Assembly: GCF_025558485.1 (NCBI RefSeq)
Contig: NZ_CP102930.1
Coordinates: 2,108,001-2,172,000, forward strand
Direction: 5' to 3'
Source: Bdellovibrio bacteriovorus
GTDB lineage: Bacteria; Bdellovibrionota; Bdellovibrionia; Bdellovibrionales; Bdellovibrionaceae
DNA: 64,000 bases
The position numbers were made by a program, and so were the translations under genes. The notes under the pieces are model-generated. The model saw only the letters and a list, made by a program, of their open reading frames with translations, made no database searches and was not told the DNA's origin. This document shows positions 1 through 8,387 of this stretch, in pieces (within the stretch, counting starts at the first letter, position 1; each line of letters opens with the position of its first letter).

Positions 1-70
1 ATAATGAATTCTTTGAAGGCGTTCATTCCCTGTTTGGAAGAACGGACTTTATTGAATTGAGGAGCTAGGA

Positions 71-1246
71 ATGCGTTTAGCAAGTGTAGTGGCAGCAGCA
101 GGGATGATCTTCGCTTTGGGCTTCGGCGCAAAGGCACAGCAAACAGAGTTGGTGGACAGAACTTATTCCGGTGTTTCCAAGGAAACCAACCCTCAGCTTG
201 CCAAGCGTGTGATTCAGGATGACGCTTTTCAAAAGATCTCTGAGGAAATCATTCAGGAGCTGATCGGTAACGATCGTTTCCTGAAAAACAAAACCCTGAT
301 TCAGAATAAAATTATCCGCAATTCCGCACGCTATATTCCGTTTACAAAACCCTCGGCTCTGACTCAGGACGGGGAAGAATATAAAATGTCGGTGGCAATG
401 AAGGTGTCTTTGAAGGATCTAAAACAGATGCTTCAGGATAATTCCCTGCTGAATGAAAACGATGCGGCACCGGTGGTGCTTCCCATGATCAGCTGGCAGG
501 ACCGGGTTGAGGGGCGCAGCTATCGCTGGTGGTTGTCTTTGGACAAAGCACCAGCGGGCTTTCTGGTGAAAGAGGGCCGCGTGCTGGAAGAAGCCTTGCG
601 CGGGGCTTTCCAGAAAAATAATTTTTATCTGATCAAACCTATTGAATCCGGTCTGGCGACAAATGTGCCGGCGGACTTCCAGAACGAAAAAGTCGGGGGC
701 GAGGATGCTCAGTTCTTTGCTCAGTATTTCAATGCACCGGTCCTGGTGGATGGCCAGGTTAATCTGACCAAAGGGGAACGCAAAAACTACCGTATCGAGC
801 TGCGTTTGACGGCTTTGCAGGTCAGCAATGGTCGTGCGATTGCCGATGTGTCCCGTCGTTTTGATACGGATGCGGGATCGTTTGAAAGTGCCGTGGATAA
901 AAAGCTGCGAGAGGTTGTGGAAGGCACGGCAAATGATCTTGCAGCGCAGGTGATGGAGGCATGGCAAAGAGGTTCCGTGGGAACTTCTGTGATTCGTCTG
1001 ACCATCAAGGGCCGTCAAACTCTGCCTGTTTGGGAGGGTGTTAAGGAAAAGATCCGTTCACAGGTGACACAGGTGAAAAATATTCGGGAGCGTCTGGTGA
1101 GTGCGGATACGGTCAGTTTCGAGGTGGACACGTCTGTGCCGGCTGCGGAGCTAATTGGTAAACTGGAGGCTTTAGAGCTGGACGGCAAAAAGCTGTCGCG
1201 TGTTTCTGAGGGCCAGAATGAAATCGTTTTGAAATGGATGCAGTAA
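71..1246 (+). CDS. exported protein, possibly FlgT/CsgG-associated
   Basis: A 391-residue protein with a signal peptide (MRLASVVAAAGMIFALGF, cleavage near AKAQ) and no other membrane segment, so probably periplasmic or outer-membrane associated. GGAGC lies 5 nt before the ATG. The N-terminal third (about residues 60-110) resembles the N-terminal domain of flagellar assembly protein FlgT, and the C-terminal 75 residues look like a small alpha/beta fold. I could not assign either firmly. Its stop codon overlaps the start of the following lipoprotein (TAATG), so the two are translationally coupled and probably work together at the outer membrane. Function unknown. Confidence 0.8.
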   Translation: MRLASVVAAAGMIFALGFGAKAQQTELVDRTYSGVSKETNPQLAKRVIQDDAFQKISEEIIQELIGNDRFLKNKTLIQNKIIRNSARYIPFTKPSALTQDGEEYKMSVAMKVSLKDLKQMLQDNSLLNENDAAPVVLPMISWQDRVEGRSYRWWLSLDKAPAGFLVKEGRVLEEALRGAFQKNNFYLIKPIESGLATNVPADFQNEKVGGEDAQFFAQYFNAPVLVDGQVNLTKGERKNYRIELRLTALQVSNGRAIADVSRRFDTDAGSFESAVDKKLREVVEGTANDLAAQVMEAWQRGSVGTSVIRLTIKGRQTLPVWEGVKEKIRSQVTQVKNIRERLVSADTVSFEVDTSVPAAELIGKLEALELDGKKLSRVSEGQNEIVLKWMQ

Positions 1247-2184
1247 TGGGGTTGGATGTGAAAAAGCTTTTGTTGGCTGTTGTTGTTTTGTCTTTGGGTG
1301 CCTGCACCACCTTTGACCGTACAAATCCGACCATGCGTCGTGAAATCAAAGATGTGAATTACGAAGCCCGTAAAGATGATTCTGCTCCACGCAAGCGCAT
1401 CATGGTTCTGCCGTTTCTGGATGCCGGGGATAAAAGACCTCAGGAGCTGCGTGATCAGGCGCGCAGTGCTTTTATTACCGATCTGAACCGTACGGGGGAA
1501 GTGATTGCTCTGGACAGTCGGGAGCTAAAAGTGGATCTGGCCAAGAATATTCAAAATGGCCAATACAAGCTTCAGGACATCGCCAAGGAAGCGCAGGCTT
1601 TGGGGGTGAATACGGTTCTGGAAGGTAAAATCATCGATATTCGTATCAAGCGCAAAGCAGACAATGTTGGCGTGGTTCGCCATCTGACAACCGCTTTTGA
1701 AGTGGTGGCGCAGGTGCGTGTCGTGACAGGTCGCGCGGGGCGCGAGGTGTTTAACACCATCAAGACAGTCACTGTTGAGGAGCAAGGCGTCCGTGTTGGG
1801 GAGCGCGTGGAAACGGATAAGTTTTTGGCAAACAATCCGGACATGATTACGGTGATTGTAAAGGATGCTTTCCTGGATTTTACTCCGCAGGTATTGGCGT
1901 CTTTGGATAAGGTGATTTGGGAAGGGCGCATTGCTGCGATTAACGGGGATCGTATTTATCTGAATGTGGGCCGTGTTTCAGGTATTCAGGTCGGCGATCT
2001 GTTGAAGGTCACAGAAGATGGTGATGACATTTACGACCCAGAAAGCGGTGGCCATATCGGCAGAGTTCCGGGGCGTCTGAAAGGCACTTTGGAAGTGATC
2101 AGTTACTTTGGAAATGACGGTGCTATCGCCGTGATCCACTCTGGATCTGGTTTTCGCGAAAATGACCGCGTCGAATTGTACTAG
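1246..2184 (+). CDS. CsgG/FlgT-like lipoprotein
   Basis: Lipoprotein of about 312 residues with a lipobox (LSLGAC) ending its signal peptide. An in-frame ATG twelve bases earlier (1234) is possible, but the ATG at 1246 overlaps the upstream stop as TAATG. The middle carries a CsgG/TolB-N-like module (RIMVLPFLDAG, then a segment with LGVNTVLEGKIIDIR). The C-terminal 90 residues resemble the FlgT C-terminal barrel (INGDRIYLNVGRVSGIQVGD, later FRENDRVELY). CsgG-like modules build outer-membrane pores or scaffolds, and FlgT organises the flagellar H/T ring. Either role is possible here. The coupled upstream exported protein suggests a two-component outer-membrane assembly. Confidence 0.75.
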   Translation: MGLDVKKLLLAVVVLSLGACTTFDRTNPTMRREIKDVNYEARKDDSAPRKRIMVLPFLDAGDKRPQELRDQARSAFITDLNRTGEVIALDSRELKVDLAKNIQNGQYKLQDIAKEAQALGVNTVLEGKIIDIRIKRKADNVGVVRHLTTAFEVVAQVRVVTGRAGREVFNTIKTVTVEEQGVRVGERVETDKFLANNPDMITVIVKDAFLDFTPQVLASLDKVIWEGRIAAINGDRIYLNVGRVSGIQVGDLLKVTEDGDDIYDPESGGHIGRVPGRLKGTLEVISYFGNDGAIAVIHSGSGFRENDRVELY

Positions 2185-2246
2185 GTATTTTTGTTCCTAA
2201 GTTCTTTTGTGGAAAAATGTGGAACGCTGACCAAAGATTAACAGAT

Positions 2247-2263
2247 AGCAATCAAGGATTGCT
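2247..2263 (+). other. short perfect hairpin before disrupted gene
   Basis: AGCAATC-AAG-GATTGCT forms a perfect 7-bp stem just upstream of the putative TTG start at 2267. It could influence initiation or be chance. No T-run follows, so it is not a terminator. Confidence 0.3.
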
Positions 2264-2266
2264 TGT

Positions 2267-3034
2267 TTGGAGTCGGCTTTCCGCTCGGTTATACTCCGAT
2301 GCGTGGGATATCTTTTTTTAGCTTTTCTTTCTGTCATTTTATTTCTTCAATCTTCAGTTGCAGCAACTACGTGGAATGTTCCAGTTTTGTATTGGAGCAT
2401 GAAAATCGAAGGCCAAGTGGCCATGCGCAAAGGTTTTGAGGAGGAAGTTCAAAAGTTCAATTCTGCCAATACCGATAAAATCAGCCTGCAAAGTTTTGTG
2501 GCCGGAGAAGGTCGTCGCGGTGTTTTAAATCAGGCCACACAGATGGACGAGGCTTTAAAAGGCACACCCAATGTGATTGTGATCCAGCCAACAGACAACT
2601 CTGCATTGGCGCGGGGACTTCAGCAGGCAAATCTTAAGGGTATTCCGGTGATTGCTTACGATCAGTATATCGTAAATGGCAATCTGGCTTCGTTTCTTTC
2701 CAGTGATAACTATCAGGGTGGTCGTGACAATGGTGACTACATTGATAAAGTTTTTGAAAAAGGAAAAACAATCCGTATTGTGGTGTTCGAGTACCCGCGG
2801 GTTTCTTCCACCATGGATCGGGTGGATGGTTTTTTTGATTCTCTCAGGTCGCATGATCGCAGTTTTAAAGTTTTAAAAAGATATGAAGCCGTGGACCCAA
2901 GTTCTGGAGAGGCTGCAGCCAGACAGTTCTTAAAGGACTTTCCGGGCAAAGGCAGTGTGGATCTGATTCTGACGGTCAATGACGGCGGTGGGATTTCCAT
3001 TGTTAAAATTTTGTGGGAGGCAGTGTGGATCTGA
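2267..3034 (+). CDS. periplasmic sugar-binding domain, 5' part of a disrupted gene
   Basis: N-terminal part of an RbsB/LacI-type periplasmic binding protein (Peripla_BP_4). It has an N-terminal hydrophobic signal sequence (VGYLFLAFLSVILFLQSSVAA), then alternating strands and helices including VIVIQPTDNSALARGLQQA, GIPVIAYDQ and the start of [11 protein letters not shown]. The start is uncertain: TTG at 2267, or an in-frame GTG at 2303 directly before the hydrophobic core. Reading continues into the first copy of a 68-bp tandem duplication and then stops out of frame. Deleting one copy restores a single 597-residue reading frame from 2267 to 4128. See the repeat at 2951-3086 and the 3' part at 3013-4128. 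Confidence 0.75.
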   Translation: MESAFRSVILRCVGYLFLAFLSVILFLQSSVAATTWNVPVLYWSMKIEGQVAMRKGFEEEVQKFNSANTDKISLQSFVAGEGRRGVLNQATQMDEALKGTPNVIVIQPTDNSALARGLQQANLKGIPVIAYDQYIVNGNLASFLSSDNYQGGRDNGDYIDKVFEKGKTIRIVVFEYPRVSSTMDRVDGFFDSLRSHDRSFKVLKRYEAVDPSSGEAAARQFLKDFPGKGSVDLILTVNDGGGISIVKILWEAVWI

Positions 3035-3086
3035 TTCTGACGGTCAATGACGGCGGTGGGATTTCCATTGTTAAAAGTTTGTGGGA
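2951..3086 (+). repeat. 68-bp tandem duplication that shifts the frame
   Basis: Copy 1 spans 2951-3018 and copy 2 spans 3019-3086. They begin with the same GGCAGTGTGGATCTG and differ at one position near the end (AAAATTTTG in copy 1, AAAAGTTTG in copy 2). Because 68 is not a multiple of three, the insertion shifts the frame by +2 and splits a periplasmic binding protein gene. With one copy removed the gene reads through without a stop. Confidence 0.95.
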
Positions 3087-4128
3087 TAAAAAAAGAACCG
3101 AAATCAAACATGCCACCTTTGATGGAGATCCTGCTTCGGTTGAAAATATTAAAAACAAGCGTTTGACGATAATCGACTCTGCTCAGTTTTGTGCAGAGCT
3201 GGGGCGGGAAACGGCGCGGGCGCTGATTTCGTATCTTAAAAAGAATCGGGTGGCGCCTAAAGTTCTGGTTCCGACCTATCCTGTGACGTTGCAAACTGTG
3301 AAAGATTATCCGGGCTGGATGGGACGCCCCACGCCGGGGCAGAAGCTTCCTCAGGCATCGTTAAAAACCACCACGAAGAAACTTCCTGGGGGGTCCCGCT
3401 CGTCCAATCGCTTGATCGTCAAGATTGGTGCGGCCCCATTGTGCCCGTATCTTTGCGAAAAGGGGCCGGGTGTCTGGGGCGGGTATATTTACGATATTCT
3501 GAAAGAAGTTTCTTTAGAACACGGATTTATTCTGCAAATTGAAAGCATCTCTAACACCCGTGCGGTGGCAAGTCTTCAGGCGCGCAAGTTCAATTATGTT
3601 ATTGTGCCATCGTATCTGGTGCGCTATTTGCCGGATATTCGCATTGTTGGTCCTTCGTTGGGGATGAGTTATCTGGGCGCTTTGGTGCCGGGCACTTTCA
3701 AAGAGTCTTTGATTGATGTGGATGAACTGGTTTCGCGCAAAGTGGTTTATGCTGATGTTGGCAGTGGTGAAGGACCGGAATTCCTGTCAGAAAGTCGCTC
3801 CAGCAAAGTGATCAAACTGATCGGTTCTGATGTTGTTGATCGCATGGTGAAGATGTTAAGTGATCGCCGTGTGGATCTGGCATTGGGGGATTATAATTTG
3901 CTTAGTTATTCCATGGGACGAAAAACGGGCTTAAGTCTGAAGCTGGTGCCGACGTCTGTGGCGGGCTTTAGTTCCCTGGTGATGGTCAGTGTTCCTAAAG
4001 AGCCGGAATTTGGTGCAGTTCCTCAGCATTTAAACAACTGGTTCCTGCGTGCCAGAGCCTCCGGGGAGCTGGAGCGTATTTTAAATCGCTACAGTTTGAA
4101 GGACTGGCATCTGCTGTCTCACGATTAG
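3013..4128 (+). CDS. periplasmic binding fusion, 3' part of a disrupted gene
   Basis: This frame picks up after the duplication. Its apparent GTG start lies inside the repeat and is unlikely to be used. The first 110 residues complete the sugar-binding (Peripla_BP_4) fold. After a basic Ser/Pro linker comes a second binding domain, of amino-acid-binding SBP_bac_3 type, from [15 protein letters not shown] to about residue 365, including [31 protein letters not shown] and a C-terminal [13 protein letters not shown]. The intact gene would therefore encode two different solute-binding domains in tandem with no kinase or transporter part. The stop overlaps the stop of the convergent oxidoreductase gene by a few bases. 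Confidence 0.75.
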   Translation: MGGSVDLILTVNDGGGISIVKSLWDKKRTEIKHATFDGDPASVENIKNKRLTIIDSAQFCAELGRETARALISYLKKNRVAPKVLVPTYPVTLQTVKDYPGWMGRPTPGQKLPQASLKTTTKKLPGGSRSSNRLIVKIGAAPLCPYLCEKGPGVWGGYIYDILKEVSLEHGFILQIESISNTRAVASLQARKFNYVIVPSYLVRYLPDIRIVGPSLGMSYLGALVPGTFKESLIDVDELVSRKVVYADVGSGEGPEFLSESRSSKVIKLIGSDVVDRMVKMLSDRRVDLALGDYNLLSYSMGRKTGLSLKLVPTSVAGFSSLVMVSVPKEPEFGAVPQHLNNWFLRARASGELERILNRYSLKDWHLLSHD

Positions 4129-5135
4129 CTTTTATGAATATCTGAAATCAGTTCAAAAGAATGCAGGCGATCCTGATGTTCATACATATCAGACAGAATC
4201 ATCAGTTCATCAGCCTGGGTTTTATCAATAAAATCCTGCAGGCCCTGGCGCACACGTTCTTTGTCGCCAATGATGGCATTACTTAGTTTATCCAGCACCA
4301 GCTCTTTTTCACCGGGGCTCCAGATGCTGTCCATGGCATCGGTTGGTGGCAGCAGATTCACGCGCTGATTGCGGATGATGCCCAGAAAGCGTTGATATAA
4401 GGTCGTGGCCAGAAGTTCAGCTTCGATTTGTGAATCTGCCGCGACAACTTGCAGGCCAATCATCACATAGGGTTTCTTTAGATAGCGCGAAGCCTGGAAT
4501 CCTGCGCGGTACACATGCAAAGCCTCCATCATCTGTTCCGGTGCAAAATGTCCGGCGAAAGAATACGGAAGCCCCATGACTGCGGCCAGCTGTGCACTGT
4601 ACAGGCTTGATCCCAACAACCAGACTGGCACATCCACTCCTGCACCGGGAATCGCGCGCACGCGTTCGTGACCAGCGCTTGGTGCCAGATAATCCATTAA
4701 TTCCCGCACATCATCAGGAAAATTGTTCCCGCCACCGTTCATGTCGCGACGTAAAGCGTGCATGGTCAGGCGATCGGTGCCCGGTGCTCGTCCCAGCCCC
4801 AGGTCAATACGACCCGGATACAAGGTGCCCAGTGTTCCAAATTGTTCAGCAATAACCAGTGGTGCATGATTGGGTAGCATCACACCACCAGAGCCAACAC
4901 GAATGGTTTTTGTGCCCCCGGCAACATAACCAATCAGGACTGAAGTTGCCGAGCTGGCGATGCCATCGAGATTGTGATGTTCCGCCATCCAGTACCGATT
5001 GTAGCCCCATTTCTCTGCGTGCTGAGCCAGATCCAAAGTGTTGCGGAAGGATTCCGCGATGGTCTTTCCTTGCGCGATCGGGGCCAGGTCCAGAACAGAG
5101 ATCTTAATGTCGGAGATTCTTTTTGTATCTGTCAT
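4125..5135 (-). CDS. LLM-class flavin-dependent oxidoreductase
   Basis: About 336 residues of the bacterial luciferase-like monooxygenase family (MsnO8/YhbW-like group), cytoplasmic, expected to use FMNH2/F420-like flavin and oxygen on an unknown substrate. Diagnostic segments are ISVLDLAPI near the N terminus, [28 protein letters not shown] and [16 protein letters not shown]. Length is normal for the family. I prefer the ATG at 5135 over an upstream in-frame GTG at 5141. Convergent with the disrupted binding-protein gene, sharing a few bases at the stops. Confidence 0.88.
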   Translation of the reverse strand: MTDTKRISDIKISVLDLAPIAQGKTIAESFRNTLDLAQHAEKWGYNRYWMAEHHNLDGIASSATSVLIGYVAGGTKTIRVGSGGVMLPNHAPLVIAEQFGTLGTLYPGRIDLGLGRAPGTDRLTMHALRRDMNGGGNNFPDDVRELMDYLAPSAGHERVRAIPGAGVDVPVWLLGSSLYSAQLAAVMGLPYSFAGHFAPEQMMEALHVYRAGFQASRYLKKPYVMIGLQVVAADSQIEAELLATTLYQRFLGIIRNQRVNLLPPTDAMDSIWSPGEKELVLDKLSNAIIGDKERVRQGLQDFIDKTQADELMILSDMYEHQDRLHSFELISDIHKS

Positions 5136-5207
5136 GGGCACATTATAGGCTTATTCCGGGGATACGCCAAACAGAATAATTGAATGCAAAATCGACTCGG
5201 ATTCGGA

Positions 5208-5237
5208 ATAAAAAAAGGGGACCCTCAGGTCCCCTTT
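5208..5237 (-). terminator. intrinsic terminator for the DUF4105 operon
   Basis: AAAGGGGACC-CTCA-GGTCCCCTTT is a perfect 10-bp stem with a 4-nt loop. Read on the minus strand it is followed by a T-run, and it lies just after the stop of the small exported gene ending at 5262. Confidence 0.85.
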
Positions 5238-5261
5238 GAATGGTCTTGAAAGCGCTTTGTC

Positions 5262-5651
5262 TTACAGGCTTTCAGCTCTTCTCATAACCAGGTAAGCCAC
5301 TTCCTGATCGGAAAGACTGTCAGACCCTTGAACTTCGGCACGTGCCAGAAAGTCACGTTCATAGTTCATGGCCTGAGCCAATGCCGGAGTGGGTTCGCCA
5401 CCTTCGGCCAGGAACGTTGCTGCATCCTGATCTGCATGCAAATACACGGCTTGAGAATGATTGGCTGTGATGTCGCTCATGAACAAAGACGCCGTGGACA
5501 GTAAAAGTCCTGCAAGGACGCCGTCGCCGAAGTCGCCATTTCTGTGGCCACCATGGCCTGGTCTGTGTTCAGGTCTGTGGTGAGGACGCGCCATTGCGGA
5601 CTCCATACCAATGCCTGCGATCAGCAAAGCTACCAGTACTAGTTTTTTCAT
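5262..5651 (-). CDS. small His-rich exported protein
   Basis: A 129-residue protein with a clear signal peptide (MKKLVLVALLIAGIGMESAMA). The mature N terminus is rich in His, Arg, Pro and Gly (RPHHRPEHRPGHGGHRNG), possibly metal-binding or disordered, and is followed by a helical C-terminal part. No family recognised. The start overlaps the stop of the upstream DUF4105 gene (TAATG) and uses a strong AGGAGG inside that gene's end, so the two are co-translated. The intrinsic terminator directly after it closes the operon. Confidence 0.75.
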   Translation of the reverse strand: MKKLVLVALLIAGIGMESAMARPHHRPEHRPGHGGHRNGDFGDGVLAGLLLSTASLFMSDITANHSQAVYLHADQDAATFLAEGGEPTPALAQAMNYERDFLARAEVQGSDSLSDQEVAYLVMRRAESL

Positions 5652-7549
5652 TAAAACCTCCTGCGGTTAGTTAGTAGTTCCAGATTCGATTTAATAGTTG
5701 TCAGTTCCTGATCAATGTCAGGGAACTTCTTTAAAAGCAGTTGTTTGTAGGAAGTGCCCCACTTGATGGCTTCTTCCAGTCGGCGTTGAACCTCTTCATC
5801 AGAAGCCACTTCTGATGCCACGGGGACTCCGTATCCCCCTTGAGCCAAATACCAAGGCAGGCGCTTCTGTGCACTTTGATTGATCCCGGCAATGACCTGA
5901 ACAAATTCAGCTTCGCGGTTTTCCCCTTGCAACAGACGGCTGATCAATTTGCCCTGGGAGATTTGTTGGGTCAGATTCGCGTACTTTTCCAGAATATAAG
6001 CGTTGCCGATATCTTCAAATGATTCCAGTTTTTCATAGACGCGCGTTCTGTCGGCGGCACGTGAATATTCGGCCCATTCGCTGAGATCACGATAGCCCAT
6101 AAAGTAGTGCTTCATGTGATTAAAGGCCTTGTCCAAAGATTCTTTCTGGCTGGGGAAGAAATAGCTTTTGCGACGGGCTTCCATTTTATCGTTTAGCAAA
6201 GACACATCGATCAGCTTGTACAGGGACAGGTTGTGATAAACTTTTTTAGGGCTAGCAGCGTAAGTGTCCTGATAGGGGTGAGACTTTGGTAAAGCTGCGC
6301 GCATCAACTGGTCGGTTTCAGAAGCACAGTTATTGCTCAAAAACTTGTAATCGCCCGCATAGGACCAATAGTGTTCCAGCGCATTTTCAACCAGGATTTT
6401 CTTTTCGTAGTCATTCAGTTTTAAGGGCAGACTGATCAGGTCGCGCCACTGGCCACGGGTGTATTCATCGACAACTTCATTCATGGAAAAAGTCATGATC
6501 TGTGAAGGATACTTGCCAGTCAGGCCGTCCCAGTAGTTCACAATCACATCATCCACATTGGCGCGATAGCTTAGTACGACATGGAAGGCCACATCGGCCA
6601 GGCACTCCGGTCCAACCGTTTTGCGTGTCGGGGCGCAGATTACCAGACGCAACATTGAATGCCCCCAGCGGCTCATTAGTTCCTCGCCTTTGGAGGCGAA
6701 CAGGAAATGAACCTCGTAAACTTTTGTGGGGTCCACATCAATTTTCCAGCCGCCAGTGCTTGTGTACAAGTGGCTGACAGGAGCACAGGAAGTGTCACTG
6801 AACGCGCTAAAGTTGGAAAGTCTTTGGAAGAAAGTGTGGAAAGAAGGTTTACGGCAGCGGTAGCTTGGGTCCGTTAAAAACTGGGTGAAGTTGTAAGCAA
6901 AATGTTCTGCCGGGGAATCCAGTTCGTGAACGTTCCCCAGGCGCAGAGAAAGCTCGTTCTTGCTGCGAATGCGGTTGCCTTTATAGTCGGAAAGATTTTT
7001 GTAAGAAGGCGATCCGGAAACACGGTGTGAATTGTTCAGATAATAATCGCAGATTGTGGACATGCCATTGCGCTGTTCACGGTACTGAAAATCACAACTG
7101 GAGATTTCCTGTTTGTCGGCCTTGTTGTCCCAGTGTTCGTCAGCAGAATCGTAAAGACGGGCGATTTGGAAGATTAAGGCTTTGGCCGCCAGATCATGCA
7201 TGTTTTGATTGGCGCAAAGGGAGTTTTTATTACTGCCATTCAGGTAAGGCAGAAAACCTTTGTGCAGATAAATACGCTTGCGCAGACGCAGGAAATCGGT
7301 TTTTACCAGTTCTTTATAGTCCACGTCTTTGCTGCACAGGGAGCTAGGGAATGACCCCATGTCCTTAAACGCGATATTTTGAGACCCCACGTAAGAAAGA
7401 ACCTGCGGTGGCAAGCGCATTTCGGTTTTTGCAAGAAATTCGCGGATCAGTGTCGTATTGACCTCAGAGACAGGCTTTAGTGACGCAGCCCTGCAGACGC
7501 TGAAAGAAGTCATCAGACTGATAAAAACCAATATAGAGCTGTATTTCAT
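5651..7549 (-). CDS. DUF4105 (Lnb N-terminal-like) exported protein
   Basis: About 632 residues with a signal peptide beginning MKYSSILVFISLMTSF. An upstream extension in frame to 7660 lacks signal character. The middle to C-terminal part matches the DUF4105/Lnb periplasmic domain, with its conserved His in SRWGHSMLRLV, VVLSYRANVDD, and a late conserved Cys in FLSNNCASETDQLM. In Gram-positive bacteria the related Lnb proteins move acyl chains on lipoproteins. In Proteobacteria the role is unproven. The His/Cys arrangement suggests a papain-like or acyltransferase reaction in the periplasm. First gene of a two-gene operon, with a sigma-54-like promoter about 90 bases upstream. Confidence 0.75.
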   Translation of the reverse strand: MKYSSILVFISLMTSFSVCRAASLKPVSEVNTTLIREFLAKTEMRLPPQVLSYVGSQNIAFKDMGSFPSSLCSKDVDYKELVKTDFLRLRKRIYLHKGFLPYLNGSNKNSLCANQNMHDLAAKALIFQIARLYDSADEHWDNKADKQEISSCDFQYREQRNGMSTICDYYLNNSHRVSGSPSYKNLSDYKGNRIRSKNELSLRLGNVHELDSPAEHFAYNFTQFLTDPSYRCRKPSFHTFFQRLSNFSAFSDTSCAPVSHLYTSTGGWKIDVDPTKVYEVHFLFASKGEELMSRWGHSMLRLVICAPTRKTVGPECLADVAFHVVLSYRANVDDVIVNYWDGLTGKYPSQIMTFSMNEVVDEYTRGQWRDLISLPLKLNDYEKKILVENALEHYWSYAGDYKFLSNNCASETDQLMRAALPKSHPYQDTYAASPKKVYHNLSLYKLIDVSLLNDKMEARRKSYFFPSQKESLDKAFNHMKHYFMGYRDLSEWAEYSRAADRTRVYEKLESFEDIGNAYILEKYANLTQQISQGKLISRLLQGENREAEFVQVIAGINQSAQKRLPWYLAQGGYGVPVASEVASDEEVQRRLEEAIKWGTSYKQLLLKKFPDIDQELTTIKSNLELLTNRRRF

Positions 7550-7637
7550 ACTCACACGTTTCCTGCTGCGAACGAAGGTTCTGCACGAGTGCCTTCGTGG
7601 TTGCACAATGACTCCAAAAAATCGAATCGGAGTCTTT

Positions 7638-7655
7638 AAAGCAAGGCTGATGCCA
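7638..7655 (-). promoter_or_regulatory. sigma-54-like promoter (-24/-12)
   Basis: On the minus strand the site reads TGGCAT-CAGCC-TTGCTTT. GG and GC are exactly 12 bases apart, as RpoN (sigma-54) promoters require (consensus TGGCAC-N5-TTGC). It lies about 90 bases before the start of the DUF4105 gene. The same 18 bases occur at 47667-47684 before another exported-protein gene. Confidence 0.65.
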
Positions 7656-7744
7656 GCCATGTCCTAGCAGGAAAAATCAGGAATATGGAGTTAATAACTG
7701 GAAAAAGAGGAAGAATTGTGGAGTGCGTGAAATGTACCGCGACA

Positions 7745-8305
7745 TTACGGCGCAGTTATATTCTTTAACAAATTTCTGCCAAGATCCTTAAAGACTTTGG
7801 GATCATTGCGCAGACGAGCCATCAACAGTCCACCTTGAATACTTGAAAGAAAAAGTTCTGCGGTTGCTTCAATATCCAGGTCTTTGCGCAGGGATTTTTG
7901 TTCAATGCCTTCTTTGAAGGTTTTTAGCAGCCAGGCACGTTGCCCCAGGTGAAATTCCAGAATCTTTTTTTTGAGTGGCTTTGAAAGACTGTTAAAGTCC
8001 GCAGTCAGAACACCCACAGGACAGATTTTATGTTCATCCGTGGCAATCTTATTGAACATCACAAAAAGCAATTCCAGTTTTTCCAGAGCGGGCAGGGCTG
8101 CATTCTTACGTGCCCAGTTTTCATAGTGTGTGCGATAGTCCTGAATCAGGGCCATACCCAGATCCTCTTTTGATGCAAAATAGTAATGAAGACTCGCTTT
8201 ACGAATACCCAGAGCGTCAGCTACCGTTTGAAAACTAAACCCATTAAAACCAAGGGTTTGCAGATAGTGACGGGCGAGGTCCAGGGCGCGTGTTCGTGTG
8301 TCCAT
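7745..8305 (-). CDS. TetR family transcriptional regulator
   Basis: 186 residues with an N-terminal TetR helix-turn-helix (FSFQTVADALGIRKASLHYY followed by FASKEDL, about residues 24-50) and an all-helical C-terminal ligand domain. Divergent from the thiolase gene, with a perfect 18-bp dyad (8344-8361) in the 82-bp gap. By analogy with FadR/PsrA-type systems it probably represses the thiolase and hydrolase genes and itself, with an acyl-CoA or similar inducer. That role is inferred from context only. Confidence 0.88.
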   Translation of the reverse strand: MDTRTRALDLARHYLQTLGFNGFSFQTVADALGIRKASLHYYFASKEDLGMALIQDYRTHYENWARKNAALPALEKLELLFVMFNKIATDEHKICPVGVLTADFNSLSKPLKKKILEFHLGQRAWLLKTFKEGIEQKSLRKDLDIEATAELFLSSIQGGLLMARLRNDPKVFKDLGRNLLKNITAP

Positions 8306-8343
8306 TATCAGTCCTTGCTTTGTTTATAACACTGTTTTATTAT

Positions 8344-8361
8344 CTACCTATCAGTAGGTAG
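8344..8361. promoter_or_regulatory. probable TetR operator
   Basis: CTACCTA-TCAG-TAGGTAG is a perfect 7-4-7 dyad between the divergent TetR and thiolase genes, followed by another GTAG unit. Its position and length suit a TetR-family operator covering both promoters. Confidence 0.7.
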
Positions 8362-8387
8362 GTAGCAAGAAAAAAGGAAAGGTAAAT

